Below, piece after piece: positions 1 through 5,886 of a DNA stretch of 6,715 nucleotides (the first letter of the stretch is position 1; the number at the start of each line of letters is the position of its first letter). The notes under the pieces were generated by a model. That model was not told where the DNA came from. It was given only the letters and a program-made list of their open reading frames with translations, and did no database searches. This DNA comes from Promethearchaeota archaeon (GTDB taxonomy: Archaea > Asgardarchaeota > Lokiarchaeia > Sigyniarchaeales > SOKP01): the NCBI GenBank assembly GCA_016840695.1, contig JAEORV010000089.1, forward strand, positions 1 to 6,715, given 5' to 3'. A program made the position numbers and the translations under genes.

Positions 1-1
1 T

Positions 2-1126
2 TTTAACCTGCTATTTGACAAGTTCTTGAAAAAATACGGTCTTTCGCAGGTTGTCACGTATAAAAAGAACAGAAAAAGGAATCCTAAATCAACCTTTCCT
101 TACATGCCATCGTTACCAGAGAGTTCTGATGATATCTACTTGTACGACTTTCATTCTCATACGAACTTTTCAGATGGGCAAGGCACGCATGAAGAAATTC
201 TAATTGACATCTCTCAAAAAAAGCATCTAACTGGAATTGCTTTCACTGATCATCCATGGCATAAATATAAAGAGAAGGATATCAGAATTCCCAACGAAAA
301 AGCGATATCGCAAAGCTTTAAAGGTCATGAAATTGCTTTAGAACTAAAGAGGAAAGGCAGATTACCTGAGGAGTTTATTACATTTCCTGGAAGTTGCGAA
401 TTCTTTGTTAAAATTGAAGAGAATAGCAAAGAAGCGGATATTGAACTCATTGCTTTGGGGGTTCCCAAAGGTTTCATCGAAAATAATGGAGGACTTCGTC
501 GATTAACTCACAGAACTGCTGTGGAATTCATTGAACTTGTACACGATAATAACGGTTTAGTCATTGTTCCACATCCTTTTTATTTTAATCAATCCTATCA
601 ACTATTAAAATCAAGGAAATCTTCTCGGAACTCGAGACCTGACGGAATGGAAGCCATCAACTACACGATTGGACTCTTATCAAACGAATTCTATTATGAA
701 TTTTTAGAGCAATTTTCTTTTTCGCGAGAATTGAAGCTAATTGGAGAAAAATTAGGATACTTAAACTGGATGGCCACGATTATAAGTCAACAGAACGATT
801 ATGGTAAATATTTCGATTATCCTATTGCACGAGACATCGCGCCTCTAGGTTCTTCGGATGCTCATTTTAAATCAATGGTAGGTGCGGCTTGTACCGTTTT
901 AAAAGATCCCGTTCATTCAATTGAGGATTTGAGAGAGGTGTTTAAAAAACGAACCACGCTTCCTGTATTCAATTCTTTATGGGATGAACAAGCTAATAAA
1001 GCTGAAGTGTACAAGGAAATCTGGGAAGGGTATGGAGATACAATAAATGAAAGCATCAACAAAATCAACGCAAGTTCTCATTTTAAATTAATGCTGACTA
1101 AGATAATTATAGATCTTTTGTTTTAG
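2..1126 (+). CDS. PHP-domain metal-dependent phosphoesterase, 5' end probably cut by window edge
   Basis: Predicted phosphoesterase of the PHP superfamily, which hydrolyses phosphate esters with a cluster of two or three metal ions. Counting residues from the TTG at base 26, the metal ligands occur in the usual order: H43-x-H45 in DFHSHTNFSDG, D75-H76 in FTDH, E125 in GSCEFF, H183 in VPHP, and D278-x-H280 in GSSDAH. With the full ligand set the enzyme is probably active. Its substrate cannot be read from sequence; relatives act on nucleotides, histidinol phosphate or DNA ends. The first in-frame ATG is at base 104, leaving 13 residues before the first motif. The frame upstream stays open to the window edge and encodes a Lys/Arg-rich stretch, so the gene may begin outside the window. 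No signal peptide or membrane segment is seen. It is separated by 117 bases from the next gene, which has its own promoter. Confidence 0.85.
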   Translation, partial: FNLLFDKFLKKYGLSQVVTYKKNRKRNPKSTFPYMPSLPESSDDIYLYDFHSHTNFSDGQGTHEEILIDISQKKHLTGIAFTDHPWHKYKEKDIRIPNEKAISQSFKGHEIALELKRKGRLPEEFITFPGSCEFFVKIEENSKEADIELIALGVPKGFIENNGGLRRLTHRTAVEFIELVHDNNGLVIVPHPFYFNQSYQLLKSRKSSRNSRPDGMEAINYTIGLLSNEFYYEFLEQFSFSRELKLIGEKLGYLNWMATIISQQNDYGKYFDYPIARDIAPLGSSDAHFKSMVGAACTVLKDPVHSIEDLREVFKKRTTLPVFNSLWDEQANKAEVYKEIWEGYGDTINESINKINASSHFKLMLTKIIIDLLF

Positions 1127-1177
1127 TTACAATATTACCTATATATTACATTCTTCTATAATGATATTCAGATATTA

Positions 1178-1186
1178 TATTTTTTA
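1178..1186 (+). terminator. Possible T-run transcription terminator after the PHP gene
   Basis: A run of six T on the plus strand lies about 55 bases beyond the stop codon of the phosphoesterase gene and before the promoter of the next gene. Archaeal RNA polymerase terminates at such U-tracts without needing a hairpin, and no strong stem is seen here. The surrounding DNA is very AT-rich, so such a run could occur by chance. Confidence 0.3.
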
Positions 1187-1210
1187 ATCATATGATACCA
1201 ATTTTCCACT

Positions 1211-1220
1211 TTTATAATTA
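1211..1220 (+). promoter_or_regulatory. TATA-box promoter candidate for the longin-like gene
   Basis: The stretch tttataatta resembles an archaeal TATA box. Its centre is about 29 bases before the ATG at 1244, so initiation at the usual 22 to 27 bases downstream would give a transcript with almost no leader. This spacing also favours the ATG at 1244 over the TTG at 1235 as start. AT-rich background limits certainty. Confidence 0.4.
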
Positions 1221-1243
1221 ATAGATCGTATTTATTGAGATTC

Positions 1244-2002
1244 ATGATAAAGGACGTAATTATCATTAAGGATGGCATTCCATTGTTTTCCAGGAATTAT
1301 TGTACCTCTGGAACCAATTCTCATAAAATGTTTATTGAACAAAACGATCTAATCATGGTTTCAGGTTTTTTTTCTGCATTAAACTCTTTTTCAGAGGAAT
1401 TTGATAATTTTGGCCCCATAAAAGAATTAAAGCTCACGAATACGGAACTTAAACTGTCGTTTTTGAAGGATAGAAGCATTTCAAACCTGATTTATCTTGC
1501 AACTTTTGACGAGAGATCAAAAGGCGTTAATGTACAAAGAGCACTAAGAAAAATATCTCGAACCTTCTTGACTCGATATAATATTGAATCGATAGTTAAT
1601 TGGAGCGGGAGAACGGATGCGTTTGACGAGATGCGAGATATTGTAAAGAAATATATTGACGAGGAAGAAGAGGAAAACGAGATTGAGTTTAAAGAAAAAG
1701 TAGTTGATCTATTCAAGAACGTTGAAGAGACTATTGATGCGGAAACTAAAATAACTCAGGAAGAAGAGAAAATTGTCGACGTTCCAAGTTATTACAATTA
1801 CATTCCATATAGCAAGACGGTGAAACAAATTAATCCCAGGTATTACCTAAGTGGAGAGAGTTCTTACAAAGTGTTTCAAGAAATCGATGGCCTAAAATCT
1901 ATCAATAAAATCGCAGAAAATTTAAAATTAGAGCAATTACAAGTATATAATCTATGTAAAAATCTAATAAAAATAGGATTTGTTGATTTGAATCGATATT
2001 AA
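1244..2002 (+). CDS. Longin/roadblock-like N-terminal domain with C-terminal winged-helix-like domain
   Basis: Protein of about 252 residues with no assignable enzymatic function. Residues 1 to about 115 look like a longin/roadblock fold: a strand pair (MIKDVIIIKDGIPLFSR), a helix (LVSG-like segment MVSGFFSALNSFSEEF), a strand hairpin (ELKLTNTELKLSFLKD), a hydrophobic strand (LIYLATFDE) and a long helix. In Asgard archaea and eukaryotes such domains serve as platforms for small GTPases. Residues about 125 to 178 are an acidic, probably helical linker with a run of glutamates. Residues about 196 to 250 form a predicted winged helix (FQEIDGLKSINKIAENL then VYNLCKNLIKIGFVDL), resembling response-effector or DNA/protein-binding modules. 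I prefer the ATG start over the TTG three codons upstream because a TATA-like element sits at the right distance. There is no membrane segment. The fold calls are read by eye and inferred. Confidence 0.75.
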   Translation: MIKDVIIIKDGIPLFSRNYCTSGTNSHKMFIEQNDLIMVSGFFSALNSFSEEFDNFGPIKELKLTNTELKLSFLKDRSISNLIYLATFDERSKGVNVQRALRKISRTFLTRYNIESIVNWSGRTDAFDEMRDIVKKYIDEEEEENEIEFKEKVVDLFKNVEETIDAETKITQEEEKIVDVPSYYNYIPYSKTVKQINPRYYLSGESSYKVFQEIDGLKSINKIAENLKLEQLQVYNLCKNLIKIGFVDLNRY

Positions 2003-2017
2003 CACGTTAAAAGAAGT

Positions 2018-2050
2018 TCATTTTATTTTTGTTTCTTCTTTTGTTTGTGC
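2018..2050 (+). terminator. T-rich tract between two convergent genes
   Basis: Immediately after the longin-like gene the plus strand becomes strongly T-rich (ttttatttttgtttcttctttt). It can act as an archaeal U-tract terminator for that gene while also encoding the lysine-rich tail of the convergent small gene. The composition is therefore partly explained by the lysine codons of the opposite strand. Confidence 0.35.
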
Positions 2051-2334
2051 TTCTTTTTCAACCGTTCTGCCTCTCGAGCTTGTTCTTCCAATTCCTTGAG
2101 CAATTTTTCGTTTTCTTCCTTTCCTTGAAATTTAAAGACGCCGGAGAGCTTACTTTCTTCTTTTTCTCCGGATTTTGAGACTTTTTCGAATGAAAGCGAA
2201 ATTGGATCGTCTTGTTTTAACGCTAAATTGATAAAATTAATAAATCCAATGTGTTTAGAAGGAGCAATGTTGAATTTAATGGTAACTTCCTTGCCTTTCT
2301 TCGTTTTAGTCTTTAAAACTAACCGTAATTTCAT
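2023..2334 (-). CDS. Small lysine-rich hypothetical protein with coiled C-terminal tail
   Basis: A 103-residue protein that I do not recognise. The first 70 residues alternate hydrophobic and charged positions (MKLRLVLKTK, VTIKFNIAPS, ISLSFEKVSK, LSGVFKFQGK), suggesting a small beta-rich domain with one helix around GFINFINLALKQ. Residues about 72 to 92 are a predicted charged helix (ENEKLLKELEEQAREAERL), and the last dozen are almost all Lys, Gln and His. Such a tail could bind nucleic acid or another polyanion, but this is only inference from charge. I chose the ATG; a TTG lies directly before it and would add one residue. It is convergent to the longin-like gene with a 20-base gap and divergent from the phosphatidyltransferase gene. 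A TATA-like element about 33 bases upstream and the absence of any overlapping better frame support it as real. Confidence 0.6.
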   Translation of the reverse strand: MKLRLVLKTKTKKGKEVTIKFNIAPSKHIGFINFINLALKQDDPISLSFEKVSKSGEKEESKLSGVFKFQGKEENEKLLKELEEQAREAERLKKKHKQKKKQK

Positions 2335-2362
2335 CAATCTTTCACTTTTTTCAAATCTTTAG

Positions 2363-2371
2363 ATAATTAAA
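2363..2371 (-). promoter_or_regulatory. TATA-like element for the small lysine-rich gene
   Basis: On the minus strand this reads tttaattat, centred about 33 bases before the ATG at 2334. That would place the transcript start a few bases before the start codon. It is a weak call because the whole intergenic region is AT-rich. Confidence 0.25.
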
Positions 2372-2412
2372 AATGCGTTAATAAATAAAAAATTATATTA
2401 AAATCAAAAACT

Positions 2413-2421
2413 CTTATATGA
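2413..2421 (+). promoter_or_regulatory. TATA-box promoter candidate for the CDP-alcohol phosphatidyltransferase gene
   Basis: The sequence cttatatga lies about 44 bases before the ATG at 2461, so transcription would begin near base 2442 and leave a short leader. That leader holds AGGA at 2451 to 2454, six bases before the ATG, a plausible ribosome binding site. The intergenic segment 2335 to 2460 thus appears to carry two divergent promoters. Confidence 0.35.
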
Positions 2422-2460
2422 TAAATAAAAAGATATTTAACAAAAACTTTAGGAATTCTC

Positions 2461-3084
2461 ATGCCTTCAAAATTTCGAGTACGCCTTATTTTCCGACCAT
2501 TAGTTAAAGCAATTGCGTTGGGATTGAGTAAAATTGGCGTTACTCCCAATATTGCAACCTTTATAATGCTCTTCTTCGCAATTCTAAGCTTGATTTCGTT
2601 AGGGATTTTTAAGAACTTGTTATTCTTTTCAATTTTTGTGTTTACTACGGGAATTTTTGACGGTGTAGATGGAGCCATAGCTCGTTTAACCGATAAGTCG
2701 ACTAAAGGCGGAGCGTTTTTAGATTCTTCAATGGATAGAGTATCGGAATTTATCATTTTCATTGGCTTGTTATTATATTGCTGGAATGATTCAGTTTTTT
2801 TAATTGACATGAAATTAATCATTATGATATCTTTTTTCAGCTCATTAATGATTAGTTATTCGAGGGCTAGGGCAGAGAATTTCTTTAAAGGAGATTTTGA
2901 TGTTGGTTTGATGGCTCGTTCAGAAAGGTTGTTTTATCTCGTCATTACATCCATTATTGCGCATTTCTACGGTTGCATGAATGAATTTATTTTTATCTTC
3001 ATGTGGTTGGTGATTGGAACCAGTTTATTTAGATTCCTTAAATTCAATAGCATAATTAAAGAAAGTGAGGATAAATCCAAGTAA
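2461..3084 (+). CDS. CDP-alcohol phosphatidyltransferase, archaetidylinositol phosphate synthase-like
   Basis: Integral membrane enzyme that joins a CDP-activated lipid to an alcohol phosphate, releasing CMP. The family signature is complete: D67-x2-D70-G71-x2-A74-R75-x8-G84-x3-D88-x3-D92, in which the four aspartates bind the metal ions and the last is the likely catalytic base. The segment YSRARAENFFKGDFDVGLMARSE (split here as residues 133 to 155) resembles the inositol-phosphate-using branch, so archaetidylinositol phosphate synthase (CDP-archaeol plus inositol 1-phosphate) is the best guess; glycerol- or serine-phosphate use cannot be excluded. Hydrophobic segments at about 31-48, 50-65, 95-108, 117-132, 156-170 and 174-190 fit the usual six helices, and 207 residues is normal length. 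The N-terminus is short and basic. The ATG is preceded by AGGA at good spacing. It ends 7 bases from the convergent riboflavin kinase gene. Confidence 0.85.
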   Translation: MPSKFRVRLIFRPLVKAIALGLSKIGVTPNIATFIMLFFAILSLISLGIFKNLLFFSIFVFTTGIFDGVDGAIARLTDKSTKGGAFLDSSMDRVSEFIIFIGLLLYCWNDSVFLIDMKLIIMISFFSSLMISYSRARAENFFKGDFDVGLMARSERLFYLVITSIIAHFYGCMNEFIFIFMWLVIGTSLFRFLKFNSIIKESEDKSK

Positions 3085-3091
3085 TCTGGTA

Positions 3092-3815
3092 TCAGTTTTT
3101 ATCATCATGGATTAATTCAATTATGACCTTATCACCATCCTTTAAATTAAAATAGTCTCTTAAATATGGTTGAGCTAGGATCTCGACTATATTTTTACCA
3201 TGATGAGTACGGTCAATATTTAAAATCGCGGCTTTTACTTTATTTTCTTTATCCTTTAATGGAAATACATAGCAGTGGTGACATTTAACATCGCCGTAAT
3301 TCCTATTCTCATCTTTAAATCCATTAATTTTTATAAATCTCATGTCATTAAGTTTTTCTCTTAAAAGAGAATTGTTAATCACGTCTAAATCCAAATTTAG
3401 TGTTCCTATATAAGGTTCAAAACCTAATTTTTCCTTAAATTGCTCGTAATATCCTTTAATTGCCACATAGTATCCCCCTTCACCTATTCCCTCCGAAACT
3501 TCTCCCGCAATTAGAATCGTGTCTAAAATTTTCTTGAGAGTACGATACATATTAAGCATTATTTCCGTTCCTAATTCCGTAATTTCAATTTTTTGTTGCT
3601 TTCCTTCGATGGATCTCGTTATCCAGTTCATTTCTTCCAAGTTTTGAATCCTACGAGATGCCGTTTGCTGGCTAACATTTAATAAATCACCAAATTCCGT
3701 TGAATTGATCTTGATCTCCTTTCTCTTTCCCAATCTCAGGCATAAATGATAGAGCGCAAACCAATTTGCGTAGTTATCGGGTGATATATCTAAATCTTCA
3801 GGCAGGATATCTCAT
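3092..3815 (-). CDS. ribK: CTP-dependent riboflavin kinase with N-terminal winged helix; 5' end disrupted
   Basis: Phosphorylates riboflavin to FMN; characterised archaeal members use CTP. From the TTG at 3733 the frame gives 213 residues: a winged-helix domain (about 1-68, recognition helix NVSQQTASRRIQNLEE) and the kinase domain (about 74-210) with the glycine-rich GEVSEGIGEGGYY, the hallmark FEPYIGTLNLDLD, a Thr-His segment DRTHHG, and the closing YLRDYFNLKDGDKVIIEL. The TTG is unlikely to be the true start, because the same frame continues upstream through NWFALYHLCLRLG, the expected first helix of the winged-helix domain, as far as base 3811, where a TGA stops it. That stretch has no ATG, GTG or earlier TTG in frame. 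An ATG at 3815, two bases past the ribL stop, is one frame off, so I extend the gene to it and mark the break separately. The winged helix may regulate riboflavin genes, as inferred for related fusions. Confidence 0.85.
3800..3815 (-). other. Apparent frame break at the start of ribK
   Basis: The ATG at 3815 to 3813 opens a frame that stops after five codons (MRYPA). Removing one base between about 3812 and 3800 would join it to the ribK frame, for example as MDILPEDLDISP or MRYPAEDLDISP. The exact site cannot be fixed. Alternatives are a non-standard start such as CTG at 3805, or a natural mutation. Confidence 0.5.
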
Positions 3816-3816
3816 C

Positions 3817-4265
3817 TCACACTTTTTTTTTGTTTTGTTCTACAATTTTCTTTTTAATAGAACTCGAGCTATGGAGCTTATATTTATCATAATATTTTTC
3901 TAGTCTCCTCACTTCGATATTGAACATGCCCTTCAGTTTTAGAGCGTTTTGAAGTTTTTCGACACTAAATTTTTGATCAGGTCCGAGAAGGATTATGTCT
4001 GGAGCGATTTCTTCAACAGTTTTGAGAGTATCATTATCGTGTCGTCCTAATTTTGCATCTTTTACGTTTTTAATGCTCTTAATAACTTCTAATCTCTGCT
4101 GTTCGGGCACTATAGGAGCCTCTCCAGAATAAAACCTCCTGTTCTTGTCAGTAGCTACGATAACGTAGACATCACCTAGTTTGGCAGCTTCTTCTATCAG
4201 GAAGACATGCCCCGGATGCAAGATGTCAAATGTCCCTGCTATTAAAACCTTTTTCTTCGTTTCAT
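3817..4265 (-). CDS. ribL: Archaeal FAD synthetase (FMN adenylyltransferase), one-base frame break near start
   Basis: Cytidylyltransferase-like enzyme that transfers a nucleotide to FMN to make FAD and pyrophosphate, the step after RibK. Restoring one A near the start gives 149 residues, normal for RibL: MKRRKKVLIAGTFDILHPGH with the nucleotide-binding loop G11-T12-F13-D14 and H17-x-x-H20, then VIVATDKNRRF, IVPEQQRLEVI, DIILLGPDQKF and the C-terminal SSSSIKKKI that replaces the family's ISST-type motif. As written, the only legal start in frame is the TTG at 4221, which would remove the first strand and the GTFD loop and cannot give a working enzyme. The ATG at 4265 lies 18 bases after the sepS stop and has GGAG five bases upstream, so it is very probably the intended start. 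The gene ends in a nine-A run encoding lysines, and the ribK ATG follows two bases after its stop, which suggests translational coupling. Confidence 0.85.
4250..4254 (-). other. Five-A run where the ribL reading frame breaks
   Basis: From the ATG at 4265 the frame reads M K R R K R F and then stops at TAA. Reading the run as six A instead of five gives M K R R K K V L I A G T F D, matching the family. A lost base in sequencing or assembly, a natural indel, or a -1 slip on the A run would all explain it. Confidence 0.7.
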
Positions 4266-4270
4266 ATCAG

Positions 4271-4274
4271 CTCC
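4271..4274 (-). promoter_or_regulatory. Ribosome binding site GGAG before ribL ATG at 4265
   Basis: On the minus strand the order is ggag, five bases, ATG. It is the clearest Shine-Dalgarno-like site in the minus-strand cluster and supports the off-frame ATG, rather than the downstream TTG, as the true ribL start. Confidence 0.5.
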
Positions 4275-4283
4275 ATTTTTATA

Positions 4284-5843
4284 TTAGTTGATTACTTTAT
4301 ATGATAGTCCTAGAAACACCGGACCTCTAATGTCAATCTTTTTTTGCTTTGAATGAATGAACTCTAAAACTATATCGTCTAATTCTATATTGACTTCCGC
4401 TGCCCTATAACACATTTTTACCCGATGTTCGTATTCCTTTTTGTTTTGCTCGAGCAGGATTTCAATATTATAAGCCATTTCTGAAGCAATTCCTTCTAAA
4501 TAGGTTTTACCAGTATCAACTGCTCCCTCAATTGCTTTATCAGGAGATTGGCCTATGATTGCCCCGTCTTTTACCCAAATCCTATTAAGAGTTGCTGGAC
4601 CTAATAATTTAACATTGTTGTCTTTTTCCCAAATATAGACTTCAATTTTCTTATCTTTAATTGTACCTTCCCATACTTTGACTTCAATTGGAGATTTTTC
4701 GTCCTTATTCAAGATAGCTTTTTCGATAATCGAGTTTTTTATCTCAATTCCTCTTTCTGTTAGTGGGAAATGCTTGTATTTGATAGATTTGCTTATTTCC
4801 TCATCTGAAAAAGAGATATCCTCGTAAAAATAGGGATAGACTAATTTTCTAATGTCTACTGTTTCTGTTTTTATCATGCAGATTCTTTCTACCCCGAAAC
4901 CAATGTTAAATACGGGGTATGGGATACCATACTGAGCTAAACTAACAGGGCTATAAAAACCACCGTCTCCTATTTCAATCCATTCTTTGGTTTTGGGATG
5001 TTCGACAAAGATCTCAAATTCAGTTTGGGGAGCGTAATATTTGGAAGTTGCTTTTTTTATTTCTGTCCTGTTATTTTCGAATCCTATTTGCTTGCATATT
5101 TGAGACGCAATTTTTCGGCAATCCTCAAGTGATATCTGTTCGGCCATTATGACTAATGATAATGTATTCGAATCGTATAAATGAGTAGCGTCAATTTTTT
5201 GCTCTCGTCTAAATTTTTTACATATAGTGAAATACTGGAGAGGGAGTTTTTTCTTTTTGAATAGTTCTCCTAGTATAATAAACCACAATGCCGTTGTGTG
5301 GCTTCTTAAAGTAGTTTTTGTTGGAATAGGCTTTAAATTTTTCAATTCAGGAAAGATTTTATCGATTATTTCTGAAGCTTGACTTTCCTCGACGTTTAAT
5401 CTCTCAATGAATACTTCAATTAAATCGTCAGCCTCAATGTCTCCTTTTTTATAGTCTCTAAAAATTTTCTTCAATTCTTCGATTTTATCGAAATTCTGAA
5501 TAATTTTATTAATTGAGGTAATTTTTTCGTTAGATATTCCTATGTCTGGGCGTGGAAGTCCTGCTACATAAAATAAACGATCAAGAATTAGTGCCGCCTC
5601 AGGACCATATTGTTTATATACTTCTTCTTCCTCTACAAACATCGGTAAAACTAATTCTTCAAAACCCAAAGCGAGCATTTTTTTTCTCGCTTCGGCTATG
5701 AATTCCTGAGTGGGATGAGCCTTTCCTTTTTTTTCAAGCTTAAATACATCTCCTTCTAATTGAAGGAGATTTTTAGTGTTAAGCCAAGCCTTCTCGTAAT
5801 TAGCCTTCGCTTCCTGCTTAATTTCCTCGACATTAAAGGGCAT
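4284..5843 (-). CDS. sepS: O-phosphoseryl-tRNA synthetase (SepRS)
   Basis: Class II aminoacyl-tRNA synthetase that attaches O-phosphoserine to tRNA-Cys; SepCysS then converts the product to Cys-tRNA. At 519 residues it is close to the roughly 535 of methanogen enzymes. SepRS hallmarks are VYKQYGPEAALILDR and LPRPDIGIS (residues 75-104), which PheRS lacks. Class II motif 2 is FRREQ (211-215) and motif 3 GFGVER (315-320), with WIEIGDGGFYSPV (288-300) building the active site. Residues about 110-165 are a charged insertion and about 385-519 the C-terminal tRNA-binding region. The substrate-pocket H182 and T184 (RSHTTALW) are kept; the Ser-x-Ser pair appears as T227-x-S229, and D293 stands where I recall a Thr. 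The ATG is the first codon of the frame and no Shine-Dalgarno is seen. It follows the translin gene by 43 bases and precedes ribL by 18. SepCysS is not in the window. Confidence 0.92.
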   Translation of the reverse strand: MPFNVEEIKQEAKANYEKAWLNTKNLLQLEGDVFKLEKKGKAHPTQEFIAEARKKMLALGFEELVLPMFVEEEEVYKQYGPEAALILDRLFYVAGLPRPDIGISNEKITSINKIIQNFDKIEELKKIFRDYKKGDIEADDLIEVFIERLNVEESQASEIIDKIFPELKNLKPIPTKTTLRSHTTALWFIILGELFKKKKLPLQYFTICKKFRREQKIDATHLYDSNTLSLVIMAEQISLEDCRKIASQICKQIGFENNRTEIKKATSKYYAPQTEFEIFVEHPKTKEWIEIGDGGFYSPVSLAQYGIPYPVFNIGFGVERICMIKTETVDIRKLVYPYFYEDISFSDEEISKSIKYKHFPLTERGIEIKNSIIEKAILNKDEKSPIEVKVWEGTIKDKKIEVYIWEKDNNVKLLGPATLNRIWVKDGAIIGQSPDKAIEGAVDTGKTYLEGIASEMAYNIEILLEQNKKEYEHRVKMCYRAAEVNIELDDIVLEFIHSKQKKIDIRGPVFLGLSYKVIN

Positions 5844-5886
5844 AATAATATTTTATAATTTGTTTGTTTGAATAAATCTGAAATAA

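Noticed and set aside
1492..1716. Open frame on the minus strand, serine- and isoleucine-rich
   Set aside because: It is the antisense shadow of the longin-like gene, and its serine runs are the reverse of the glutamate-rich linker codons. It has no motif.
2367..2822. Open frame of 151 codons on the minus strand
   Set aside because: It overlaps the well-supported phosphatidyltransferase gene on the other strand and would cover that gene's promoter. Its protein is low in recognisable features.
3813..3831. Single slip on the nine-A run joining RibL and RibK into one protein
   Set aside because: In the RibK frame a TGA lies between the two genes, and the other shifted frame also ends at a stop, so one slip does not fuse them.
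4219..4221. TTG as start codon of ribL
   Set aside because: It would begin inside the HPGH motif region and remove the GTFD loop and first strand that every member needs.
4284..5843. Phenylalanyl-tRNA synthetase alpha chain as identity of the synthetase
   Set aside because: PheRS alpha shares the class II core, but the segments LPRPDIGIS and YGPEAALILDR, the charged insertion and the length fit SepRS. No PheRS beta gene lies beside it.
5848..5862. TATA-like sequence before sepS
   Set aside because: It sits about 10 bases from the sepS ATG, too close to drive a transcript including that start; it looks like plain AT-rich spacer.
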